Source: Hibiscus mutabilis
Taxonomy: Eukaryota > Streptophyta > Magnoliopsida > Malvales > Malvaceae
Assembly: GCA_019671005.1 (NCBI GenBank)
Contig: CM033745.1
Span: forward strand, 5,379,146 to 5,443,145
Direction of reading: 5' to 3'
DNA: 64,000 nt
The translations under genes and the position numbers were made by a program. This document shows, piece by piece, positions 23,454 to 34,439 of the stretch; position 1 is the first letter of the stretch; every line of letters starts with the position of its first letter. Below the pieces are notes generated by a model. It was not told where the DNA came from. It saw only the letters and a list, made by a program, of their open reading frames with translations, and ran no database searches.

Positions 23454-24757
23454 CTACAGACATTTTCCTGCATAGCCAGCATTTCTAAACAATGCTTGCT
23501 TTATGGCCTCAGAACTTATTAATGTTCTCTGTTTCAAGTCCTGCATTAATGACCAAAATGTCTGTAAGATAAAGGTTTTAGACAGGCCTAGCAAAGAACT
23601 AATTCAGACACATTAACAATTTTGTTTTGTTTTTTTATATATAAAATTACCTCTGAGCAAGATGCTTCCATTGCAAAATCATTGAAGCAGCTAATAACAC
23701 ATTGTTCAATCTCAAGGCCTAATGCTTCCAACGTTGTTAAAGTCGATAACAACAATCCTTGTTTCCCCGAAAAACAAATCTCAATCCTCGTATCCGCATT
23801 TCTTCTTTCCACCTCAATCTGCAAGAAAACAAGTTTAGAGACTTTAATTCAGGGTTTAGGTGTTTGGAAATAAGGTTTCACCTAAAATGTTGCAGAAAAA
23901 TCCAGCACCTTTGGTGTCTTTCTGACTAAGATTTCATTTGGTTTTACTTCATTGAAAATGTGAGCCCTGTTTAACGCATTTGAGCCTGTTTCGATCTCCT
24001 GCTGTAAACTTTTGATCCTCTCGAGGAGCTCCTTTGTGTAATCTATGGTATCTACAAGTATGGAGGTCCTATCCATCTGTTAAAACATCAATGAAAGAAA
24101 AAACAGATTAGCCCTCCCCAAAAAAAACATTTTGCATTTTGACACTAAACGGCTGTCTTACCTTGCTTATCTTAGGAGCAATTGATCTTAACATCGAAAG
24201 GCGGTCGTTTAGTCGCTTCCTTCCCGTCTTTCCGCCATTAGATTCTTCGACGGCTGACCCTTTAATTTCTTGGCTTGATTATTGCGGTCTGTAGTACTGC
24301 AGGTCCCCATGTTGAAAACCAGTGCTTCAGGTGACTGAGTAGGCTCAGCTTTGCAAGCAGCAGCTGCTTGGGCATCCAACATGTGAAGTTCATCTACGAG
24401 GAAGCCGGATTCTGCTTCCTCCACCATATTCAACCAGTGATAATCTTCTTGAACCGGAAACAGTGGCGTATCGAATGTGTTGTTCGATGTGTCCGTCACT
24501 TGTGGTGCTGCGGAGAATTCGTTACCGAATGGACTGAAGTAGACATGGTTGAAGTCGAAACTCAAACCTTGCTCGAATGGCACTGTGCATTCCTGGCAGA
24601 AGGAATCAGGAAGAAAAGTAGCAGCAGCAGCTGCATCATCAAAGTTGAAGCCATTAGAGAAAATTTCATCCATTTCTGTTGGAATTGTGTCCCAATTGTC
24701 TCTTCTTAGAGCTAATAATTCCTGTAAGAATCCTTGTTCATTCATCTCCATACCCAT
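23454..24757 (-). CDS. BHLH93: bHLH transcription factor (bHLH93-like), with a frameshift in the basic region
   Basis: Exons on the minus strand: 24757-24162, 24076-23909, 23818-23651 and 23540-23454; all introns are GT-AG. Exon 1 encodes an N-terminal MEMNEQGFLQELLA motif, an acidic middle and the start of the bHLH (QPSKNLMAERR). Exon 2 continues with MDRTSILVDTIDYTKELLERI (helix 2). Exons 3-4 carry an ACT-like dimerisation domain (RIEICFSGKQGLLLSTL, EQCVISCFNDFAMEASCSE) and end AGYAGKCL. Exons 2, 3 and 4 are whole codon multiples (168, 168, 87), while exon 1 is 596 nt, one short. The reading frame breaks after MAERR at about 24219-24224 and stops at 24209-24211. A frame-correct gene would give about 339 residues, near the size of Arabidopsis bHLH93. 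bHLH93 (also NFL) is a nuclear regulator linked to flowering under short days; function here is by homology. The break may be real or a consensus error. Confidence 0.85.
24219..24224 (-). other. Site of the one-base deficit in the bHLH basic region
   Basis: The minus strand reads AGACGGGAAGGAAGCGACTAA. To stay in frame between AERR and the downstream lysine/arginine-rich codons, one more base is required in the GGGAAGG stretch. As read, translation ends four codons later. Confidence 0.8.
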
Positions 24758-24846
24758 CTCTTTTTTCTTGCCTTTTTCTCTCTGGGGAATGTTATTATTT
24801 TTAGAAGATGCCTTGGGGAAATGAAAGTCTCAAGCCAAGTTTAAGA

Positions 24847-24853
24847 ATTTATA
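24847..24853 (-). promoter_or_regulatory. Candidate TATA box of the bHLH gene
   Basis: TATAAAT on the minus strand, about 90 bases upstream of the start codon. Position and sequence fit a plant TATA box; the short leader implied is plausible but unproven. Confidence 0.45.
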
Positions 24854-24859
24854 GCTACA

Positions 24860-25900
24860 ACACATTGAAGTGGGGGTATAGTTGGAAATAAAATATTCAA
24901 TCTATGATTATTATATGTGTATTTGTTTAACCTTTAAGAAAAGGCCTAAGATTGCGATGGAATCTGCTTAGCCTTCTATTGAAATTTCAAAGCACCATTT
25001 ATTAATTAAAAGAAACATTTTAATGTTTATTCAAATCATAAAATGAGTATTATCCTTGAAAAATGAATAGATGAAAAAAAAGCATGATTTTCACCGAAAT
25101 CTCTCCAATAATTAAAAAGTTCCTCTACCAACTTTGACCCACGTATATAGTTAAAATCATAGACCACGTAAGGTTGTTTAAACTCTATTAATAATCGGAT
25201 GAATCAAGAGGCGCTAGAGGAGCAGTTAGACTCATGGTAAATTTCAAATTCTCAAATATTTATAAAATTGTCTTCTATTTTATATTGATAATCTATTTTC
25301 GCACTTCTGAATTTTTAAATTCTTATATAAATTTATAAAGTATAAAAGTTTACACCTGTAACATAAAATCTTGCATCCATCTCGGTTAATAATGTTGGAC
25401 ATAATCATAAAGATCCAACCTCCTGTCCCTCACATCACACATACACAGAAAAATTTGCTAGAAAGGGTCCATTTCCCCTGTGCCTCTAGAATTCTGGGGG
25501 TTAGCTCACAAATTCATAATTAGTTTGGTAGGGGCTGTTTTTGTTGCTTCCCAATCCTAATCTTTGTTAACCACTCAATTTTGGAACTATAATCCCTGTT
25601 TTTGTTTTGGATAAATAACTAGATTTGTAGCTTAGCTTTAACTGCTTATCCCATTTCCACTTGGCTTAATTAACAATGGGGTTATCTTTTAAGACATGAT
25701 TAAGAGCCTGACCGACGTAGAATCTGCAAGTGAAGGAGATAGTTTTGGCAGTTTCATATGGCTTTTACCCGGTGCATGAATATGTAGACTCCGATAGTCT
25801 ACACTCGTTTCATGATGTCTGCTGTTTATTTTATTAGGCTTCATCCGTCTGGTCTACCAGGATTGGCGTTACTCGACACTGGCATTTATTTGCTTATATT
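24860..25900. other. Upstream flank of the bHLH gene, no other gene seen
   Basis: A/T-rich sequence that should include distal promoter elements of the minus-strand bHLH gene. No open frame of note. Confidence 0.5.
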
Positions 25901-26345
25901 ACAACAATATAGGTTTTTAGTGATACATTGACCGTGACTAAAAATAACTTTGTCACAAATATTAATTTTTTTGTAATAATTTTTTTGTGCGACACTATTA
26001 GTATAAATAATTGCAACGTATTTTTATTTAGTCGTTATAATAGTAGTAATTGTGAAGATTACATTTTTCACAAATAAATTATTACTATAAGTATATAATT
26101 GTGATACAAAATTTATTGTCACTAAAATTTTGACACATGATAGTGACGATATGTGAAGTGATCACTATTATTTGATATTTGTTGTGACAATGAAATTACT
26201 TGTCACTTAAAGTTTTATTTTTTGTTATAAATTTTGTCACCAATAAAAAAATAAAAGTATTGACAAATTAGATATTGTCACAATGATAAGTACATTTTTA
26301 TAGTTATAAAAATTAAAATTATTATAAACTAGTTTGTCAAGAGAT
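25901..26345. repeat. Possible CACTA-type transposon end
   Basis: The sequence TTACAACAATATAGGTTTTTAGTGA resembles a CACTACAA(C)AAA terminus followed by subterminal repeats. TTGTCAC/GTGACAA-type words recur at least eight times in both orientations up to about 26340. No matching opposite end or 3-bp duplication was found, so this is tentative. Confidence 0.3.
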
Positions 26346-26421
26346 AAAATATTTCTAAAGTCTCTATACTATGTGTAAACTGTTGTTTTAGTCAATCTAT
26401 TTTGATCAACTTTAGTCCCTA

Positions 26422-29400
26422 TGTAATACCCTAAAATTTACTAAGTTGATTAAGGGTCATTTAGTACTAAGATAATAGCTTAAAAGCTAATTTAGTGACT
26501 AAAATGACAAAAATGCAAAAGTTAGGATTTCTTTAATTATGGGTTTTGGAAAGGAAGTTTCTAAGGTTTAAAGGTATCAAGTGATAGATAGTGAATAGAA
26601 TAAGGTATTCTTAAAGTTTGGTTGAATTTCAAGGAAAATTGGAATGGGAATTGAAGTTTAAAATGCTAGTGACCAAAATGTAAATTCTAAAAATTTTATG
26701 GCTAAAGTATAAACTTTGGAAAAAGTTTGGGGACTAAAGTTGCAATTTCCTAAAAGTTAAGGGTTTTTATTTCATAAATAAATAGATCACCTAAGGGTGT
26801 GGATCGAATGTGAAGGTTTTGGTTCGATCTGATATTTCGATTATTGAGAAAATCACAGTTAAAGTTTAAGTGGAATACGGATACTCGGATCGAACTGGAA
26901 AATTTTGAAAATTTTCTATATGATAGAGAAAGGTTATCAAAGTCATTTCCAAGTGTTGGAAATATTTTTAGTTTGATTCAAGATGAATCATACAATTTAT
27001 TTATGAGTAAAGGATTATATATCGGTATATTGGATCGAATGGAAATTTTAGAGATTGATCCAAAAGCTATGGAAAAGTCATAAAATGTTATTTTATGAAT
27101 ATTTTATTATGGTTGATTGAATTCTAACTAGATTTAGTTAGATTTTAATGGAATGACAATTTGGAAACAAACTAGTAAATAAAGACTAGTTGGAGGGCAA
27201 ATTGGTCATTTGGCCCCAATGGCAATTTTGAAATATTTAAAAAGTTATAAGGGCAATTTTGGAAAGATGAAATGGAAGATTAAGTCTTGGCCCTTGATTG
27301 ATGATAAAATCAATCTCAACCATTGGATAAAAAGGGCAAAATTGTAATTTCACAATTAAATGAATTTAATATTCATTTAATAGATATATGTTTAAAATAA
27401 TGGTGAAAATGTGCATCTTTTCCAGCCTTGAAACGTGGAGAAAGAGGGGAAAGAAGAAGAAAATTTTCTAAGCTTGATTTAAGCCCCGAAACTCGATTTT
27501 CAGGTAATCTCTTCAACTACAAAGTTGTTATACTCTTCAAGCTATATCTTTTGATATCAATAATTCATGGAATACATGCTTGGTTGATGAGAATTTTCAT
27601 GAGAAATAAATTAGGGTTATGGATCAAATTGGGGCTTTTGAGATTTTACGATTCCATAATTGAATTCAAGTTAGAATTAAGCTAGTGTGATGTTAAAATC
27701 ATGATATCGAGTTGGGATTTAAGTTTACATGTTTTGAGTTTTATGAAGATGAATAGAGTTTACGGATTCAAGTTTAATTTAGGGTTTGTGATGTTGAAAT
27801 AATGATCTAGTAAGCTTGAATTGTTGTTTGGAAGCAAAACCCTAAGTTAAATTATGTAGGGACCATTTCGGCAAATTGAAAAGTTGAAGGATCAAATCTG
27901 AATTTTTAGAATTTGGAGTGTATTTATGTTATTAATGATGTTAGAGACAGGAAAATAAAGTTAGAATGCTAAATTGATGTTGAATTGAATTAGTGACCAT
28001 TTTGACAATTTGTCAAAGTTAAGTGACCAAATCGAAATTGAAGTTTTGTATGGGGGATAAATCTGATTTTTAGTTGTAATGATGGAATTAAGGTACTAAT
28101 GTTGAATTGAGGACTAATTTGCAAAGTTAAGAAGCTTGAATCCTTATCTTTGCAATTTAGTGACTATTTCGGTAAAGAAGGAAAATTAAGGAGAATTATT
28201 GTGAATAATTATTTGATGAAGAATGTCATAAGATGGTGGGTAATTGGACTAAATTGAAAAGTAGTTAAGTAAGGAGAAATTAGTATAAAAGTTGAAGTAG
28301 TTTATGGAAGCTGTGTAGAAAAACTAGTTTATGGCAGTAACTTTGAAAATTCACCATAAATTCTACAAAAATGGTTAGATAGTGAATTTTATACCCATAT
28401 AAAGATTCGTTTGTCTAGTTTCGTGCCCAACAAACGGAATCTGATTTCGAATTCCGAGTCTAAAGATATGAATTTTTAAGTGACAAAATGTCAGAAAATA
28501 GAACATCAGTCTGTTCCGAATTTCAGCACTGTAACTGACATTGAAAATTTGCCATAAATCGTACAAGTTGAATTTGGGATATTAATTTATATGGTTGAAA
28601 ATATTTCCGAATCTAGTCTATTTCAGAACAAACGGAGTCAAATTCCGAGTTATAGATTATTTTATAGAAATATTTCTTCGAAGGTACTGCAAACTGTCAG
28701 AAAATGAGAATTGATACACTTTGTATCTAAGGTTGATTAGTAAGCTTGAAAGGGGTTAATGGAAGTTCAAAGTGGTCACTAAAGACCATAGTGAATTTTT
28801 GAACAATACAAGGAAGAAAGGAAAACGTTTGGAAATTTTTTATTCTAATGATTATTTAGGACAATATGTCTAAGGTATTGTTAGATTGGGATCTAACAAA
28901 TATTTTACTTAATTGAATTATGAAGTTAAGTTCGAATCAAGGGAGGTTCGAGGTACAATGAAGGAAAGGATCAAAGAGGACTTAGTGAGGCATACTAATA
29001 AATGGCCCAGGTGAGTGCAATGCATATATAACATTATACATGGATGTTTCATATATCACCGGTAGGAATTGCGATGAGTCTACCTGGTTTATATATTGTC
29101 ATGATATTTATGTCATTGATCATATATTTGACATATTTTAAATATGTCAAAGGTTGAAAATAATTGCATTGATCACTAGTTATTGACGATGGTATAATAT
29201 GAATGTTATTTCGGCTATGAAATGTTAAATGTTGATATATATTGATATATGTTGCCATTGATGACTTAAATGATGAAATAAAGCCCAATGTATTATATAG
29301 AGGTTCGATGGTATAGTTGGATATCCATAGGGTCATAAACAGCTGTATAAATATTCTAAGCACTTCAGGTAAAGTGCAAATATTATAAATACTCATTGAT

Positions 29401-30370
29401 GAGTATACTCATGCATGATTTGAGTATACGGACTTACTACGGGTGCTAAACACTTTGGTGTAATTTCATAAAAACTCAATGAGGGATATATTGTATACTC
29501 CGGTAAATATACAAAATCACTTCGGTGCTAAGTACTCCCGGTAGAGTGCAAATAATACACATACTCAAGAAATATTGGGTATGGGGGGATGACTGTGTAC
29601 ATAGAATCTCTTAATTCGATACCTTGGGCTAAATAAGTTGAAAAGAATAAAAAAGAATCATGAAGATAAGCTTGAAAGCTTGCGGATAGAAATGGGAAAA
29701 AGGTATTGGTAAGCATTGAAAGCTTACGGATGGAATGGCAATGGTATTGGTGAGATCTAATCTTATCACTTTGATATACATATTTATTTTTGTTAACGAG
29801 CATATAATGGTGAGGTGATCATATGCATTGTTAATCATTAATATTGATATTATGACAATTGCACTTGAATTTGAATTATTGCCTCACTAAGTAAATACTT
29901 AGTGTGTAACTGTTTTACACGTAAGAAAGAATAAATAGTTGGAGTAAGGAGCATAAACGTACATCATCAATCAATAACAGGTACATCAGTATCAGTAAGA
30001 TATCTTTTGACACTGTTTGATATTTACTAGTTGGCATGTATAATAAAATGATATGTATGCTCTGATAGAATTTGTATTTTATGTGGTATCTGGATGAATT
30101 TTAAGTCAGCAGTTTTTAGGCAGTTTCATTAATTATATAAAGTCAAATTAAATTAATAAGTTGCTGCCTGAAATTAAACTCGATTTGAAGATTAAAATAT
30201 TATGTTTAAACTATACGCGATTAACTACAATTGTAAATAGAAACTAAATATATTGTAATATTTTTAAAAGAATCAAAATTTTTACCGAGTTACAAATGTA
30301 GAGGGTTTTACAAATTTTTTGTGATATCTCTGACTCGTTTTCAACTATGAATACCGGAAAGGGTTTTACA
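26422..30370 (+). repeat. Very long LTR of a Gypsy-type element (candidate)
   Basis: It begins TGTAATACCC and ends GGGTTTTACA, inverse of each other apart from one base. A primer-binding site TGGTATCAGAGC follows at 30376-30387, five bases later, as in several Gypsy chromovirus clades. The implied LTR is about 3.95 kb, long but within the range of some plant Gypsy lineages. A nearly identical end, GGGTTTTACA at 30303-30312, means the true boundary could be slightly earlier. No coding sequence inside. Confidence 0.55.
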
Positions 30371-30375
30371 TTTAT

Positions 30376-30387
30376 TGGTATCAGAGC
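30376..30387 (+). other. Primer-binding site of the Gypsy element
   Basis: TGGTATCAGAGC is the usual complement of the initiator-tRNA-Met 3' end in plant retrotransposons. Confidence 0.75.
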
Positions 30388-32400
30388 TTCAGGTTTAGCC
30401 GATTCTCGGCCTAAATGGAAGTGGTTTTATGTTAAAAAGAGTATACATGCCACTAGGATATCAATATTATTGATCTGATGATGTCGCTCCTTACTAATGT
30501 AAACTGAGAGGAATTATAAGAAATATTTGAGTCAAGAAAGTGTGATGAACTGATAAATTGGAAGCTTTGGAAGGAATCAAAAGCATTAACAATAAGGTTA
30601 ATGATAACCCTTCGGATAAATCGAACAAGAAAGGGGCACTGGTACAACAAGGAGTGTCTGTGCCGGATTAAGGAATTAAAAAGTTCGAAAACACCTGAAT
30701 TGAAAGCAAAAGCAGATTAAGATCCATAGATTGTTGATTTATAATTGAATAACCTAAGGATTACACTGGACGGATTCCACTGGTTGGATACTGAGAAATT
30801 GGATGGAGTTGTATTGCTACTCCTATGTTAAGTTAAAGCTAGGGAAAAATTTGAAATTTCTACGCAGTTAGGATTGCACATATCAGTCCGAGTTTATAAC
30901 ACCAAGACTGATAAATATTGGGAGGATTCGAAAATCATAGAAGGTACATCTCATCTTTTTGGATAAACCTGTATAGATATTGATGGGTCCTAGCTTTACA
31001 CATTTGTATATAAGTACGAAGTTGAATGGTGAAGGAGATATCCTTTTAGAACCCATTTCAAGTAATATAGCGGTCATAAATTTGTTGGGTTGTAATGTAA
31101 GGGCGAGCTGAACATTGGAATTGCTCGATAAAAATATAAGAAATAGAGTTCCCGATAAATTTAATGGAATTATCTTTCGAGGGGTTTAAGATGATGGTGG
31201 GCATGAATTGGTTACCTTCCTATCAAGTCATGATGAATTGTCACATAAAGTGATTAGTATTAAAAAACACGGAAGGTGCAAAAATAGTAGTAGTTGATAA
31301 AAGGGTAAATCCATTTTCCAATGTAATTTCTGTTGTTTTATTAAAGAAATTGTTGTTATAAGGTTGTTAAGTTTTCTTAGCAAATGTAGTAGATACTCGG
31401 GCTGTTGAAGTTAAATTGGAAAATAACCCGACTGTCCAAAAATATCTGGATGTATTCCCAGATGGGTTACTCGGAATTACCTCTAGATTGAGAGGTGAAA
31501 TTCAAAATAAAGATGATACCAGGCATTGATCCTAAATTAATGGCCCCGTATAAAATGGCTTCGACCCAACTTTGGGATTTAAAGGTACAATTACAAGGAA
31601 TTTTAGGTCGAGGTTTTATAAAGCCTAGTGTGCCACCTTGAGGTGTACTAGCGTATTTGTGAAAAAAGAAAGATTGATCTATGTGATTGAGTATAGATTT
31701 CCGTCAGCTAAATAAGGTGACGGTAAAGAATAAATATCTTCTCCTGAAGACTGGTGATCTTTTGATCAGTTAAAAAAAACACAACTATGTTTCCCAAAAT
31801 AGACCTTCGATCGGAATATTATCAGCTAAAGATCAAGGAAGAATAAACTCTAAAGAAAGATTTTCGAACTCGATATGAATACTATGAGTTCGTGATGATA
31901 CCTACGAAATTTATAAGCCTAATTAACCAAGTATTCTGATTTTGCTTGGACCAATTTTTGGTAGAGTTAATTGAGAATATTTTGGTCTATTTGAAGAAAA
32001 AGGAAGAACAAGATGCTCATTTTGCATTGTTCTTCAGACCTTTCGAGAAAATAAGCTATATACTAATTTGTTAAAGTGTGAACTTGGTTGTCAAAAGCTG
32101 TTTTATTAGTTATGTGGATTTGGCAGAGGGGATAAGAGTATATCCCAAGAAAGCACAAACTATAGTTGAATGGAAACCTCTGAAGAATGTTTTAGAGGTT
32201 CAGATTTTTTTTGATGATTGCCTCCTCATTGACCAAGCTATTTAGGAAAGACATGTCATTTAGTTGAAAAGATAAATGAAAAGAAAACTTTGAGACATTA
32301 AGGAAGATCTTAATAGAAGCCACGGTACCAGTACAACCATAATGAAAATTAATGGGTATGCTTGAGACAATTTATGATATATGAGAGAAATTATCTTACT
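30388..32400 (+). pseudogene. Decayed Gypsy internal region with reverse-transcriptase relic
   Basis: No long frame survives. Between about 31490 and 32210 the translation shows, with stops between, DFRQLNKVTVKNKY, an RSxYYQLKIKE-like stretch, ETRYEYYEF-like sequence and VEWKPLKNVLEV. This is the RT order of Ty3/Gypsy pol. The gag-like part (30430-31300) is unreadable. No 3' LTR follows, so the element is truncated on its right side. Much older than the Copia at 6100-11940. Confidence 0.6.
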
Positions 32401-34439
32401 TAGGATTTGGAGCTAGCATACAAAACACTAGATGACAAATTTATATTATTATGTTTTTTGATAATATTTAAAGTTTTTTTTATAAGTGTTGAAAGTTAAA
32501 AATAAATTTTGGATTTTTTTTCAAAAACCTAAAATGTTATAAAAAAAATCAAGTTTTAAAACTTGTCAAAAATTTCGAAAAACAACATAAAATGTTAAAA
32601 AAAGACTAATATTTTAAGTTTTTGGTTAGTCTTTCACAAGTTTCGAAACTTATAGTTTTTTAACCGTACCCTTCCTAGTTGTATGTTAGACTATCCATGT
32701 TTTATGATTTTGTTTAAGTTTTACAATTTATCTTTGTTATATGTGATTGTATCTTCCAACAAAATCGTTTTTAAAATTTAAATTAAAGTTATTTTATTCT
32801 CCACAAATCTTAATTCTAATCATAATCCTAATCCCACTTAAAGGGGAAGGCGACTCTAAGGCAAGGAAAGAGGTGTTCTTAGTAGGTCTAGAAACATAAC
32901 CTAAAAAAGTATGAGGGAACAAAAATGAGCAAACTTAGCCTATCGACCAAATGTGCTTGTTATTTTTCTAATTTTATCTCATAAGCTTTGTGTGCATACA
33001 ATGATTGAGACATATGTAAGATGAGAGGGGAAATTGCCCCCAAACTTCATGGATTGATTGTATTTTGGGATGTAATAATTTTAAAACTATTGCAATTAAG
33101 TTATTATTTCTCTTAAATTTTATGATTTATTATTTTTTAGGACCATGCCATATAAACTTAATAAAATTAAACTTTAACCTCTATTTTTCTGTTATATTTA
33201 CTTTTTAATTTTAAAATTGGAAAAATTAAACTTTAACAATTTTAATTTTTATAGTTTAATTACTTTTTAAAACTTTATTCGTTATAAAATTAATCGATTC
33301 ACTCTTCATAATTCAATTTTGACTCTGTCCCTGCTTTCATGAGTGCACATATATATTAATTTGCTTTCCTTTAATCGAAAAAACACAAGTCATAATAATT
33401 TTTGTTTTGACATATATAAAAAATGGAGAGATATGATTAGGGCATTTGAAAAGGAGGTTACTTCATTTATTGGGTTCACGAGTCATTTCCAAGCTTAGGG
33501 TAACATTAAGAAAACAAAAAACTTATAGGCCAGCCCCACAAACCAAACCTATTAAAAGACGTGTTGAGATCAAATTATCTTCCGCCATACAAAATAAGTT
33601 GTGGGAATTTACAAAGACAAAATTAAAGTTTTTCTGTCTACAAATATTATAATTAACCGTGGATTGAATCATAAATAAATCAATTAAAAAATTATGTTTA
33701 AAATTTTAACTATTATCTGTTTTGAGTTCAATTCTTAAATAACTTATATCCTTACCCTTACAAGTTTTTGAATGGAAAAAGTTGAAACGAAGGTTGTTGA
33801 TGGCCAAAATGATCAGGGGTCGGAGACAATAGTCCAACAGTGGTAGGAATAACCATTACAGGTTAGAGCTCAAGTGTTGCCCTTATCTTTAGGTGATGAT
33901 GGCGATGTCTGTTATGGAGAGAGCCCATTCTCTCTTGTTGCATGCCTAGTTTTATACTGTCCGAACATGTGTCACGATAGGGCTGTCATGGCGATGCCTC
34001 GTTATTTGTAGTGACCATGTATATATGTATGTGTCATTAACATGTATGTGTGTGTTGTAACATCATTAATGTTTAAATGTGAGTGTAAGTAGGTATTGCA
34101 TGTATTAGGTATATGTATTAATGTTAGAGTGTTTAATATTGTTTTAATATCATCAACGTTTAAATGTAAACATAAATAAATATTGCACGTGTATGTAGTA
34201 TGTATTAATGTTTGTATGTGTACATGTAGGTATATTATAAGTAGTATTATTATTGTTATCTAAAATTAAAAACAAAGAAAAAAATAACAATCAAAACAGA
34301 TCATAATTAAAATAAAAGCCCAATAATATTATATTTTTCCAAGTCCATTACAAACTAAAACCCCAAAACAAACACATAAGCCTGTTTGGCTCAAACCTAA
34401 AAAAACCTAAAAACAATCTGATCACCCATTTGTTTCTCT
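32401..34439. other. Intergenic DNA with simple GTATGTGT-like repeats
   Basis: No gene. Around 34010-34230 the words ATGTATGTGT, ATTAATGTTTAAATGT and TAGGTATAT recur in a loose tandem pattern. A 68-codon frame at 33446 shows no motif. Confidence 0.5.

Noticed and set aside
23622..24824. Plus-strand frames of 83-113 codons
   Set aside because: They are antisense shadows of the bHLH exons.
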